Positions 31,727 to 40,663 of a DNA stretch of 64,000 nt are shown here, in pieces (position 1 is the first letter of the stretch; every line of letters begins with the position of its first letter). A program made the position numbers and the translations under genes. The DNA lies in NCBI GenBank assembly GCA_940746715.1, contig CALNWN010000005.1, positions 124,001 through 188,000 on the forward strand, given 5' to 3'. A model generated the notes under the pieces. That model searched no databases, was not told where the DNA came from, and worked only from the letters and a program-made list of their open reading frames with translations. Source of the DNA: an uncultured Paraburkholderia sp. (GTDB taxonomy: Bacteria > Pseudomonadota > Gammaproteobacteria > Burkholderiales > Burkholderiaceae).

Positions 31727-33175
31727 TCAGCTCGCGACGTAAGCCGTTTTCACGGCCGCCCAGAACGCAGCGTCGGTCGAGCCGTACGCGGACGCCTTGC
31801 GCCCGCCGCCCGGCGCGTGATGCTCGACTGCCGTCGTCGGCAGATTGATCGTGACGAGGCCGCTGTGCACATGGCGGCGGAAATGCCGCGCGCGCGAGAG
31901 CGAGCGCGTGCAGATGCCGGCACACAGGCCGAAGGCGGTGTCGTTCGCCAGATGCAGCGCGTGCTCGTAATCGTCGGCGCGCAGCACGACGGCGAGCGGT
32001 CCGAAGATTTCGTCACGCGCAATCCGCTGTTCGGCCTCGCCCGCGAACAACGCGGGCTCGAAGAAGTAGCCGCGCGTCGCGCGTTCGAGGCGCCGGCCGC
32101 CGTGCAGCAGCTGCGCACCTTCTTGCGCGGCGATGCGCACATAGTCGAGGTTGCGCTCGAGCTGCGCGGCGTTCGCGACGGGGCCCATGTCGGTGCCGTG
32201 CTTGAGCGCATGGTCGACGGTGAGCTTGGCGAGCTTCGAGCGCAGCGCATCGACAAACGGCTCATACATCGCGCGTTCGACGATCAGCCGCGCCGCCGCC
32301 GTGCTGCGCTGGCCGGTCGAGCCGTAGGCGCCGGTCAACGCAGCATCGACGGCGGTGTCGAGGTCGGCATCGGCCAGCACGACGAACGGATTCTTGCCGC
32401 CCATCTCCAGCTGCACGCGCGCCTGCCGGGCCGCGGCGGCTTGCAGCACACGCGTGCCGGTTTCCGCAGAGCCGCTGAAACTGATACCCGCGACGAGCGG
32501 ATGCGCGACGATCCGCGCGCCGACCTGCCGGCCGCTGCCCATCACCAGATTGAATACGCCCGCCGGCAAACCGGCGCGGCTCACAATGGAGGCGAGCGCC
32601 GCCGCGCAAGCCGGCGTCGACTCGGCGGGCTTGAAGACGACGCAATTGCCGTGCGCCAGCGCCGCGCCGATCTTGGCCGCGGCAATCGCGAGCGGCGCGC
32701 TCCACGGCGCGATGATGCCGACCACGCCGAGCGGCTCGCGCGTCATGTCGATTTCGACGCCGGCGCGCGCCGAGGCGACCGGCTCCGAGTACGCGCGCTG
32801 GGCATCGGCGGCGAGCAGCTTGAACGTCTGGCCCGCGCGCGTGGCTTCCGCGAGCGCCTCGGGCAAGGTCTTGCCGACTTCGCGCGCAAGCAGGCGGCTG
32901 AGCTCGTCGCGGCGCGCGAGCATTTCGCTGCCGATCGCGTCGAGCGCGTCCGCGCGGCGCTGGCCCGAGCTCAGCGACCATTCGCCGAAGGCCGCGTTGG
33001 CGGCTTTAATCGCGCTGTCGGTCTGGCGCACGTCGGCCCGCACATATTCGCCGACCGGGTCGTCCAGATCCGAGGGATTCAGCGAAACGCCCGTGGTCGC
33101 GCCCGTCTCCCAGCCGCCATTGATGTAATGGCGCAGCGGGCTGGCAACGAGCGGGACGAGCGGATCGCGGTTCAT
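31727..33175 (-). CDS. Aldehyde dehydrogenase, 2,5-dioxopentanoate (alpha-ketoglutaric semialdehyde) type; catalytic Cys replaced
   Basis: The product of 482 aa starts MNRDPLVPLVASPLRHYING. It has the NAD-binding and active-site segments of the ALDH fold: GVVGIIAPWSAPLAIAAAKI, VFKPAESTPACAAAL, FSGSAETGTRVLQ and the general-base segment QLEMGGKNPFVVLADADL. The expected ST-GQRCTA active-site loop reads STGQRSTAAARLIV, with codon AGC where the nucleophilic Cys (TGC) belongs. In the oxidative arabinose pathway this enzyme makes 2-oxoglutarate from its semialdehyde. With Ser it should have lost most dehydrogenase activity. I chose the ATG at 33175 by family length. It heads the ara operon, opposite the LysR gene. 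Confidence 0.8.
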   Translation of the reverse strand: MNRDPLVPLVASPLRHYINGGWETGATTGVSLNPSDLDDPVGEYVRADVRQTDSAIKAANAAFGEWSLSSGQRRADALDAIGSEMLARRDELSRLLAREVGKTLPEALAEATRAGQTFKLLAADAQRAYSEPVASARAGVEIDMTREPLGVVGIIAPWSAPLAIAAAKIGAALAHGNCVVFKPAESTPACAAALASIVSRAGLPAGVFNLVMGSGRQVGARIVAHPLVAGISFSGSAETGTRVLQAAAARQARVQLEMGGKNPFVVLADADLDTAVDAALTGAYGSTGQRSTAAARLIVERAMYEPFVDALRSKLAKLTVDHALKHGTDMGPVANAAQLERNLDYVRIAAQEGAQLLHGGRRLERATRGYFFEPALFAGEAEQRIARDEIFGPLAVVLRADDYEHALHLANDTAFGLCAGICTRSLSRARHFRRHVHSGLVTINLPTTAVEHHAPGGGRKASAYGSTDAAFWAAVKTAYVAS

Positions 33176-33332
33176 CGACGGAAGGGCGCCACGTGAGATG
33201 CATGAAAGTCCACGAATGGTATGAGCGAGTATGAGCGGCCGCAATAACTTTCCAATCCCTTTTTGAGCTATCCCGATAACAATTCCGGTATGGCATCATT
33301 CAGCCAACGACAAGAGACGTTGGAGACAGGCC

Positions 33333-34303
33333 ATGACGCGTAGCTACTCGAACTGGTTCGTGCGGGCGCGGCTGAAGACGCGGCAGTTGCTGCTGCTCGC
33401 CGCCATGGAAGAAGAGGGCAACGTGCGGCGCGCCGCCGACGTGCTCGGCATGACGCAGCCGGCGGCTTCGCGGCTCCTCAAGGAGCTGGAAGACATGCTG
33501 GGCGTGAGCCTTTTCGATCGCACGCCGCACGGCATGCATGCAACGCTGTACGGCGAGGTGATGATCCGCCACGCGCGCATGGTGCTGTCCAACCTGAGCC
33601 ACGCGCACGACGAAATCTCGGCGCTGCGCGCGGGGCTCGCGGGGCAGGTGCGGATCGGCGTGATTGCGGCGGCGGCCATGGTGCCGCGCGCGATTGCAAG
33701 CGTGAAGGAGCGCTATCCGCAATTGCAGATGTGGGCGGAAGTCGAAACATCTGACGTGATGCTGCCACGGCTCGCCGAGGGCGAGCTCGACATCATGATC
33801 GGCCGGGTGCTGGAGCGGCAGAACCAGTTCAAGACCGAAGTCCGCTATGAACCGCTCGCCGACGAGCCGCTGTGCGTAGTCGCGCGGCCGGGCCATCCGC
33901 TCGAAAACGAGACCGGGCTGACCTTGCGCGGCATCGTCAACGCGAGCTGGGTGCTGCATCCGCCCGGCAGCGTGCTGCGGCATCGGTTCGATCTGATGTT
34001 TTCGCAGATCGGCCTGAATCCGCCGCAAAACGTGGTGAATACCAACAACTTCCTCGCGATTTCCAGCCTGCTGCTGCAGAGCGACATGTTGGCGGTTTTG
34101 CCGAACGAAGTGGCGGGTCAGTACCAACAGTACGGCGTATTTAAGCGTCTGCCGATCGATTTACCGTGCAGGATGGACACTTTCGGTATCATCACGCGCC
34201 AGTCGCACCTCTTGTCGCCGGCGGCTTCCGTCGTCCTGGAGCGCTGTGGGAGGCGGCCGGCGAGGTCTACGGCGCGCCGTCGGAGGCGGCCGTGGCTCGA
34301 TAA
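33333..34303 (+). pseudogene. LysR family regulator (GbpR-like), frameshifted at the C-terminus
   Basis: The start TRSYSNWFVRARLKTRQLLL is followed by the winged helix (AADVLGMTQPAASRLLKELE) and the co-inducer domain (VRIGVIAAAAMVPRAIASVK). The frame is good to VVLE. One G is then missing near 34241; restoring it gives ALWEAAGEVYGAPSEAAVAR and a stop at 34301-34303. As read, the frame runs on wrongly across yaeQ. Only the last 20 residues are affected, so partial function is possible. It is divergent from the dehydrogenase/araFGH operon with a 157-nt spacer, so it is probably the arabinose-responsive regulator, similar to the GbpR type. Confidence 0.75.
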
Positions 34304-34446
34304 ATGCTCCGTCCCGTGTATAAGGCAGACGCATCGGAGCGCGGGAGGGACGCGACATGTACAACAAACACGGAAAACGGCAGCGCGCCGTCGACGACTC
34401 ATTTTCCGTTCGCTCCGGTGGAGCGAGCGTCTGGTTCAGCAACGGC

Positions 34447-35001
34447 ATGGCTCTCAAATCGACGATTTACAAGGCGGAACTGCAGATCGCCAACATGGAC
34501 CGGCACTATTACGCCGATCATTCGCTCACCATCGCGCGTCATCCGTCGGAAACAGACGAGCGGATGATGGTGCGCGTCGCCGCGTTCGCGCTCTTCGCGC
34601 AGGAACGGCTCGAATTCTGCAAGGGCTTGTCGGACGTGGACGAGCCGGATCTCTGGCAAAAGGACCTGACGGGCGCGATCGAAACCTGGATCGAGGTCGG
34701 CCAGCCGGACGAGCGGCGCATCGCGAAGGCGAGCGGCCGTTCCAACGACGTGGTCGTGATCGCCTACGGCGGCCGGACTTCGGATATCTGGTGGCAGGGC
34801 GTGCGCAACAAGGTCGAGCGCATGCGCAATGTGACGGTGTGGTCGCTCGGCGAAAATGTGGCGGCCGAGCTGGGCTCGCTCGCGGAACGCACGATGCGCC
34901 TGCAATGCACGGTGCAGGATGGCGAAGCGTGGCTCGGCAGCGCCGAGGCCAACGCGGTCAAGATCGACTGGACGGTGTTGAAGGCGCCCGCGAACGCCTG
35001 A
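34447..35001 (+). CDS. yaeQ: YaeQ family protein
   Basis: The product of 184 aa starts MALKSTIYKAELQIANMDRH and contains LTIARHPSETDERMMVRVAA and DLWQKDLTGAIETWIEVGQP, diagnostic of YaeQ. It is close in length to the E. coli protein (181 aa). The fold is nuclease-like (PD-(D/E)XK) but the function is unsettled; E. coli YaeQ suppresses loss of RfaH. The internal ATG at 34447 matches the family start. The gene is intact. Confidence 0.9.
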   Translation: MALKSTIYKAELQIANMDRHYYADHSLTIARHPSETDERMMVRVAAFALFAQERLEFCKGLSDVDEPDLWQKDLTGAIETWIEVGQPDERRIAKASGRSNDVVVIAYGGRTSDIWWQGVRNKVERMRNVTVWSLGENVAAELGSLAERTMRLQCTVQDGEAWLGSAEANAVKIDWTVLKAPANA

Positions 35002-35105
35002 ACTGTGGCGCCTGAACTGTGGCGCCTGACTCTGCGCCGTGGAAGCCTGAGCCGTGCAACCCTGAGCCCCGCTCCTGCGAGGATTACCAGACCCGGGCGA
35101 GACTG

Positions 35106-35452
35106 TCACAGCGACGTCACGCGCGCGGCCTCCGGCGGCCCCTTCAATTCGACCATGTTGCCCTCCGGGTCAAACAGATACAGCGACGGCCCATAGCCGT
35201 CCGCGCCATAACGCACCCCTTCTTCGCCGAGACGCGCGCCGTGTGCGGCGAGGCGCTTCGGCGTCGAATGGTTCGACGCGCAGACTGCAGCAAGTCGATC
35301 AGCGAGCGCCCCGCGCGCAGTTGCGTGAGACCGAGGTCGCGCTGCTCCTTCTCGAGACTGCAACCGAGCACGTCGCAGTAAAAGCGCGCCATGGCGTCGA
35401 CATTGGCCACCCGGATCACCACATGATCGATCTCGCGGATATGAATCTTCAT
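35106..35452 (-). pseudogene. Glyoxalase/VOC family protein, internally deleted and frameshifted
   Basis: The N-terminal half, MKIHIREIDHVVIRVANVDA then MARFYCDVLGCSLEKEQRDL, is a typical VOC metal-binding half with the first His. After RSLIDLL the frame breaks. The C-terminal half resumes in another frame as KRLAAHGARLGEEGVRYGAD, then PSLYLFDPEGNMVELKG with the metal-binding Glu. About 20-30 residues of the middle, including the expected second His region, are missing. It is a dead copy of a small dioxygenase- or lyase-like protein. Substrate unknown. Confidence 0.65.
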
Positions 35453-35567
35453 TCTTCATATTTGAAGGCCTCCTGAGGCTGGCGTTCTGACGGTGAACAG
35501 CCAGTTTAGGAGAAAGCGGGGCCGGCGTTGACAGAGCCCCAATCGGCCGTGCGAAAAATGTACAGAC

Positions 35568-35634
35568 GAAAAAAAGCCCGCTCTATGTGGAGCGGGCTGA
35601 ATCCATATCAGGAGGAGACATGGAGGAGACAGAT
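35568..35634 (-). ncRNA. Candidate small RNA with two anti-Shine-Dalgarno motifs
   Basis: On the minus strand a good promoter (separate entry) is followed by a roughly 65-nt unit. It contains CTCCTCC twice, 11 nt apart (complements of 35622-35628 and 35611-35617). It ends in a perfect 9-bp hairpin, AGCCCGCTC/GAGCGGGCT, with T7 (35568-35598). CUCCUCC pairs with ribosome sites, so the RNA may act as a general translational repressor or sponge, like C/U-rich trans-acting RNAs in other proteobacteria. The alternative is a plus-strand 32-codon frame from ATG 35620 with AGGAGGAG upstream. That frame has no promoter or terminator of its own that I can see. Confidence 0.55.
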
Positions 35635-35637
35635 ACT

Positions 35638-35666
35638 AATATACACACGCGCTTGGTGCGACGCAA
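35638..35666 (-). promoter_or_regulatory. Promoter of the candidate small RNA
   Basis: On the minus strand, TTGCGT (35666-35661) and TATATT (35643-35638) are separated by exactly 17 bp. This places the transcription start near 35634-35631, some 65 nt before the terminator T-run. Confidence 0.6.
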
Positions 35667-35868
35667 TAACTTTTTAGGGGAAAACCCGATATCGTGGAAA
35701 TTTGTCGCAGCTTGAGGCAAAACGACCAGTTGGCGGGCGCTCAGGGCCGCCCGCTGCCTACGAGGAAGCGGCAATGACACAGCAAGATCCGGAGCGTACC
35801 GTGTCGGGATGCGGCCTACATTGGTGAGCATGGAATAAGCTCATCGACAGCACTATCGGGACATCATC

Positions 35869-37054
35869 ATGAACCGCACACCTCATCCCGCAGAAACCGA
35901 CATCACCCGCCGCAGCGCCGCCTGGCGTTCCGACGACGAACGCTGGGAAGCCGTCACGCGCCGCGATCCGCTCGCGGACGGGGCTTTCTTCTACGGCGTG
36001 AAAACCACGGGCGTGTTTTGCCGCCCGTCGTGCGCGTCGCGCGAGCCGCGCCGCGAGAACGTCGCCTTTTTCGCCGATGCCGCCGCGGCCCGCGCCGCCA
36101 GCTTTCGCGACTGCAAGCGCTGTCAGCCGGGCGGCTTGCCGCGCGAACTCGACATCGTCAACCGCGCCTGCGCGGCGCTCGACGCCGATCCGCAGCAGCG
36201 CCTCACGTTCGCGCAATTGAGCGAGGCCGTGCATGTGAGCCCGTTTCATCTGCAGCGGCTGTTCAAGCGGGTGGTGGGCGTGTCGCCGCGTCAATACCAG
36301 GCCGCGCGGCGCCGCGTTGCGCGATGCGCTCAGGAGCGGCGCGGACGTCACGCGCGCCACGCTGGACGCCGGCTTTAATTCGCCTTCGCGAATGTACGAC
36401 AGCGCATCGGCGGAATTGGGCATGGCGCCGTCCGAATACCGCCGCAAGGGCGCGGGGCTGACCGTGCGCTACGCGAGCGCGCCGACCGCGCTCGGCTTTG
36501 TGCTGGTGGCCGCGACGGACAAAGGCATCTGCAAGATCGGTTTCGCCGACGACGCCGCTTTTCTGATCGACGGACTGCGCGGCGAGCTCGCCAATGCCGA
36601 ACTACTGGAGGATGGCGAGCGGCTCGCGCCGTTCATCGCGCAGATCGACGCCTATTTGCGCGGCACGCGCCAGCATGTCGAGCTGCCGCTGGACATCGCG
36701 GCGACGGCATTCCGCCAACGGGTGTGGGACGCGCTGCGGCGCATTCCCTACGGGGAGACGCGCAGCTATTCGGAGATTGCCGAAGCCGTCGGTGCGCCGC
36801 GCGCCTTGCGCGCCGTGGCCAGCGCGTGCGCGACCAATCCGGTTGCGCTGGCCATTCCGTGTCATCGCGTGGTGCAAAAGGGCGGGGCGCTCGCCGGCTA
36901 TCGTTGGGGCTTGCCGCGCAAGGCCGCGCTGCTCGAGAACGAGGCGCAGCATGCACACAACGTTTCCGCCGACGATACCGGCCGCGCCGAGACCGGCCGT
37001 GTCCAAACCGCTTCCATCCCAACCCTCGCCGCCAAACTGGATCACGCTGCGTGA
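35869..37054 (+). pseudogene. ada: Ada bifunctional DNA-repair methyltransferase / regulator, frameshifted
   Basis: The N-terminal Ada zinc domain has GVKTTGVFCRPSCASREPRR and SFRDCKRCQPGGLPRELD (four Cys, the first being the methyl acceptor). An AraC-type helix-turn-helix follows (LSEAVHVSPFHLQRLFKRVV). At QYQAARR a missing base in a CGGCGCCGCG tract near 36310 breaks the frame. The next frame (ALRSGADVTRATLDAGFNSP) carries the rest of the HTH and the O6-methylguanine transferase domain, with PYGETRSYSEIAEAVGAPRA and the active Cys in AIPCHRVV. Ada senses and repairs alkylation and activates itself and alkA. The catalytic half could still be made from an internal start. The stop overlaps alkA by 4 nt. 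Confidence 0.8.
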
Positions 37055-37929
37055 GCACGCTCGACGACGTCACCACCCTTGAACTTCCCTATAAACCACC
37101 ATTCGACTGGCCGCGCCTATTGCGCTTCTTCGGCGGACGCGCAACGCCCGGGGTGGAAGCCGTGGAAGACGGCGCGTACCGCCGCGCGATCGAATGGGCC
37201 GGCGAGAGCGGCACGTTGAGCGTGCGCCCGCATCCGCGCAAGCGTTGTCTGGTGGCGAGCATCGAAGGCCCGGTCAGCCGTCACGCCGATGCGCTCGCCG
37301 CGCCGATTGCGAAGATGTTCGACCTGAAGGCCGATCCGAAGAAGATCGGCGCGGCCCTCGCCGAGGACCCCTGGCTCGCGCCGCTGATCGGGGCAGCGCC
37401 CGGACTGCGCGTGCCCGGCGCGTGGTCCGGCTTCGAACTGGTGGTGCGGGCGATCGTCGGCCAGCAGATCAGTGTGAAGGGCGCAACCACCATCATCGGA
37501 CGATTGGTCCAGCGGGCGGGCGAGCGTATCGAAGGGCATGCGCATGAGAACACCGCGTGGCGCTTTCCCACGCCAGAAGCGTTGGCGCGCGCCGACCTCG
37601 CGCAAATCGGCATGCCGGGCAAACGCGTCGCCGCGCTGCAAGGATTTGCGCACGCCGACGCCAACACGCTGCGCGCCGCGTTGCTCGCGCTGCCGGGCAT
37701 CGGCCCATGGACCGTCGAATATGTGGCGATGCGCGCATGGCGCGATCCCGACGCGTGGCCCGCGTGGGACCTCGTGCTGATGCAGTCAATCTGCGCGCGC
37801 GATCCGTCGCTCGTGCGGCCCACGCAGCAGCTCACCCGCACCGACGCCTGGCGCCCGTGGCGCGCTTATGCGGCGATGCATCTGTGGAACGAGGTGGCGG
37901 ACCGAGCCGGGGCCGCGCGCGGCGGTTAG
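37051..37929 (+). CDS. alkA: DNA-3-methyladenine glycosylase II
   Basis: The product of 292 aa starts at a GTG whose GTGA overlaps the ada stop. An AlkA N-terminal domain (LPYKPPFDWPRLLRFFGGRA) is followed by the HhH-GPD glycosylase core (VVRAIVGQQISVKGATTI and ALLALPGIGPWTVEYVAMRA). The catalytic Asp is in PAWDLVLMQ. It removes 3-methyladenine and related alkylated bases to start base excision repair. The coupling to ada is the classical adaptive-response operon. The gene is intact although ada is broken. Confidence 0.9.
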   Translation: MSTLDDVTTLELPYKPPFDWPRLLRFFGGRATPGVEAVEDGAYRRAIEWAGESGTLSVRPHPRKRCLVASIEGPVSRHADALAAPIAKMFDLKADPKKIGAALAEDPWLAPLIGAAPGLRVPGAWSGFELVVRAIVGQQISVKGATTIIGRLVQRAGERIEGHAHENTAWRFPTPEALARADLAQIGMPGKRVAALQGFAHADANTLRAALLALPGIGPWTVEYVAMRAWRDPDAWPAWDLVLMQSICARDPSLVRPTQQLTRTDAWRPWRAYAAMHLWNEVADRAGAARGG

Positions 37930-38237
37930 GCGCGCGGGGGCTGTCGTTCAGCTCTTTGGCCAAAGGCGATGCTGTGCCGAGGTCTAAAACCCGCAGCCTT
38001 GCACGCCGGTGAAAATCCGGCTGCCGAAACCTCCACAATCAATGCCCGGAATAACTTGGAAACCGTGTGGCCAAATCCGGACTTGCGGCGGGCAAACACA
38101 CGTGCCGGCGGGCCTGCAAAGGCCCGCCGAAGCGGCCTCAAGCAGGCGCGGTGGCGAGATGTTAAAGTGCCCGCTACTGAAAATTTTGCCGAACGTTGCC
38201 GACCGCACCAGACTGCCAGCCGGCAGCCACGCGGCAC
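37930..38237. ncRNA. Structured repeat-like element, candidate C4/P4-type antisense RNA
   Basis: This 308-nt spacer between alkA and gshA is not ordinary leader DNA. At 38107-38128 there is a perfect 9-bp stem GGCGGGCCT/AGGCCCGCC closed by a GCAA tetraloop. At 38005-38021, GCCGG/CCGGC closes a TGAAAAT loop. The sequence tctaaaacccgcagccttgc before it resembles the immunity antisense RNAs of P4/P1-like prophages. The opposite strand can be read as GLCRPAGTCVCPPQVRIWPH and CGGFGSRIFTGVQGCGF, a small conceptual protein I have the impression recurs next to such elements. No other prophage gene is near. Identity is uncertain, and gshA must be expressed through or beyond it. Confidence 0.35.
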
Positions 38238-39884
38238 ATGACGGCCGACAACGCCCGACCCGCATCAATGCCAAACACGACCTCATCCCGCACGACCGAC
38301 GCGTTTTCGCACCACCTGTCCGCGCTGACTTCCGGGCCGCAGCGCGACGCGCTGCTGCGCGGCCTGCGCGGCATAGAAAGAGAAAGCCTGCGCGTCACGC
38401 ATGCGGGCCAGCTCGCGTTGACGCCTCACCCGCGCGCGCTGGGTTCGGCGCTCACGCATCCGTCGCTGACCACCGACTATTCGGAAGCGCTGCTCGAACT
38501 GATCACGCCGGCTGAGCAGGACGTCGCGCTGACGCTCGAGAAACTGGATACGCTGCATCGTTTCGTCTACGCAGAACTCGGCGACGAGATTCTGTGGAAC
38601 AACTCGATGCCGGGGCTTTTGCCCGACACCGACGAAGGCATTCCGATTGCGAACTACGGCACGTCGAACATCGGCAAGCTGAAGTACGTGTACCGCGTCG
38701 GCCTCGCACTGCGCTACGGCCGCACGATGCAATGCATCGCGGGCATCCACTACAACTATTCGCTGAACGAAGAAGTGTGGCGCCTCCTGCACGCGGACCA
38801 GCAATCCACCGCGAGCGCCGTCGATTTTCAGTCCGACCGTTATCTCGCGCTGATCCGCAATTTCCGCCGCACCAACTGGCTGCTGATGTATCTGTTCGGC
38901 GCGTCGCCCGCGCTCGACCGCCGCTTTTTACGCGACCGCAAACACACGCTCGACACCTTCGACGCCGACACCTTGTACCGCCCGTATGCGACGAGTCTGC
39001 GCATGAGCGACCTCGGCTACTCGAACACCACCGCGCAAGCCGCTCTGCACGCCGACTACGACACACTGCCCGGTTATCTCGACGCGCTCGCCAAAGCCGT
39101 GAGCCAGCCGTATCCCGCGTATGAGGCGATCGGCACGCAGCGCGACAGCGAGTGGGTGCAGATCAACACGAATGTGCTGCAGATCGAAAACGAGTTTTAC
39201 TCGACGATCCGTCCAAAGCGAGTGACCTATCCCGGCGAGCGTCCGCTACATGCGCTCGCCGCGCGCGGCGTGCAATACGTCGAGGTGCGCTGCATGGACA
39301 TCGATCCGTTCGAGCCGGTCGGCATTTCGCTGGAAACGTCGCGCTTTCTCGACGCCTACCTGCTCGTGTGCGCGCTCGACGACAGCGCGCCGCTGCCGCC
39401 GCCCGCGTATTGCGAAGCCAACCAGAACTTCGCGCGCGTCACGACGGAAGGGCGCAAGCCCGGCGTGGAACTCGTCCGCGACGGCCAGGCTGTTGCGATG
39501 ACCGAATGGGCCGACGAACTGTTCGCAAAGATCGACGCCGCGGCAGCCGCGCTCGACGGGCTGCACGGCGGCGACGCGCACGCGCGCTCGGTTGCCGTGC
39601 AGCGCGCGAAGCTGGCCGATCCGTCGCTGACGCCGTCCGCACGTGTGCTGCAGACGATGCGCGACAAGCAGCAGAGCTTCCTCGAATTCGGTCTTGAACA
39701 GAGCAAGGCGCACGCGGCGTATTTCCGCGCGCATCCGCCCGACGCGGGCACGGCGAAAGCGTTCGCGGATCTCGCCGCGCAGTCGCTCGAGGAACAGGCG
39801 AAGTTGGAGCGCGAGGAGGTCGGCTCGTTCGATGCGTTCGTGGCGGCTTATCGGGCGTATACGTTGAACCGGTTCAGCTTGTGA
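38238..39884 (+). CDS. gshA: Glutamate-cysteine ligase
   Basis: The product of 548 aa (from ATG 38238; ATG 38268 is also possible) has [20 protein letters not shown], the substrate-binding segment [15 protein letters not shown], and [19 protein letters not shown]. Toward the end come [20 protein letters not shown] and [20 protein letters not shown]. This is the gammaproteobacterial-type GshA that makes gamma-glutamylcysteine, the first step of glutathione synthesis. No good ribosome site distinguishes the starts. The gene is intact and followed by a terminator. Confidence 0.92.
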   Translation: MTADNARPASMPNTTSSRTTDAFSHHLSALTSGPQRDALLRGLRGIERESLRVTHAGQLALTPHPRALGSALTHPSLTTDYSEALLELITPAEQDVALTLEKLDTLHRFVYAELGDEILWNNSMPGLLPDTDEGIPIANYGTSNIGKLKYVYRVGLALRYGRTMQCIAGIHYNYSLNEEVWRLLHADQQSTASAVDFQSDRYLALIRNFRRTNWLLMYLFGASPALDRRFLRDRKHTLDTFDADTLYRPYATSLRMSDLGYSNTTAQAALHADYDTLPGYLDALAKAVSQPYPAYEAIGTQRDSEWVQINTNVLQIENEFYSTIRPKRVTYPGERPLHALAARGVQYVEVRCMDIDPFEPVGISLETSRFLDAYLLVCALDDSAPLPPPAYCEANQNFARVTTEGRKPGVELVRDGQAVAMTEWADELFAKIDAAAAALDGLHGGDAHARSVAVQRAKLADPSLTPSARVLQTMRDKQQSFLEFGLEQSKAHAAYFRAHPPDAGTAKAFADLAAQSLEEQAKLEREEVGSFDAFVAAYRAYTLNRFSL

Positions 39885-39930
39885 GCGCAGCGGCTCGGGC
39901 TCATTTGCCGCCCATTTGCGGCAGCACAGT

Positions 39931-39956
39931 AAAGCGGCTCCCGTAGCCGCTTTTTT
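39931..39956 (+). terminator. Rho-independent terminator after gshA
   Basis: AAAGCGGCT and AGCCGCTTT form a 9-bp stem around CCCGT, followed by T residues, 47 nt after the stop. Confidence 0.85.
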
Positions 39957-40122
39957 GTTGCCCGCTGGACCTCGCGGTAACCACTACGCAAAACGTCGGC
40001 GAGCCCCGGCCTCGCCGGCAAATTATTCGCGCATTTCCACGTTTCTCTGATCCGGACGAAACACGCTCCGCACAAGACGGTCCAAACTTTTACGACACGC
40101 TAGCGAGAGGGAGATCAACGTG

Positions 40123-40647
40123 ATGAACAAAGGTCTGTTGCCCATACTGCGCGACGCCATCGCGGCCATTGCGGCCATGGCCGCGGCCGGATGCTCGACG
40201 CAGGGACAGGTCGATCCCGACGTCATGCAGATTGCAACCACGCCGCTCACGTGCTCGAACAAGGCCGAGTGCGACCTCTGTTGGCAGCGCGCGCAAACGT
40301 GGGTGGCCAGCCATTCGAAGTACGAGGTGGAAGCCGCCACCGACACGCTGATCCAAACCGCCGGCCCCGACGGCGGCAAGCGCGCGCTCGCGTATCAGAT
40401 CACCCGCACGCCAAATCCGGACGGCACCGCGACAATCGGCTTTGCTGCGCATTGCGACGGATCGCTCGGCTGCAAGCCGAACCCGCGGGAAGCGGGTGCC
40501 GACTTCAAGCAGTACGTGCGCGGCAGAGCGGCCGGCACGCAAGGAACCGACGCGAAACCGTCGCAGCCGGCGTCCATCGCCATGCACCCGGAGGCGCTGC
40601 AAGGGCAGCCGGCCGCGCCGTCGGCCGGCGCGGCGGCCAGTCAGTAA
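40123..40647 (+). CDS. Putative lipoprotein, function unknown
   Basis: The product of 174 aa starts MNKGLLPILRDAIAAIAAMA and has a lipobox AAGC at residues 21-24, so Cys24 would be lipidated. The mature part has Cys pairs (LTCSNKAECDLCWQRAQTWV and CDGSLGCKPN) and ends in a low-complexity Pro/Ala tail. GGGAG lies before the start. I do not recognise a functional family; the four-plus Cys suggest disulfides in the periplasm. It is convergent with the exporter gene 16 nt away. Confidence 0.7.
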   Translation: MNKGLLPILRDAIAAIAAMAAAGCSTQGQVDPDVMQIATTPLTCSNKAECDLCWQRAQTWVASHSKYEVEAATDTLIQTAGPDGGKRALAYQITRTPNPDGTATIGFAAHCDGSLGCKPNPREAGADFKQYVRGRAAGTQGTDAKPSQPASIAMHPEALQGQPAAPSAGAAASQ

Positions 40648-40663
40648 GCAGCGCGTGGCGCGC

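Noticed and set aside
34304..35015. Extension of the LysR frame across yaeQ as one 560-residue protein
   Set aside because: After the frameshift the residues become Arg-rich and the true yaeQ frame lies underneath, so the extension is an artefact of the lost base.
35620..35718. Plus-strand 32-codon frame starting MEETDTNIHTRLVRRNN
   Set aside because: It has a good ribosome-site-like AGGAGGAG, but that sequence is also the complement of the CUCCUCC motifs. No promoter, terminator or known small protein supports it, so I preferred the minus-strand RNA. It is kept as the alternative.
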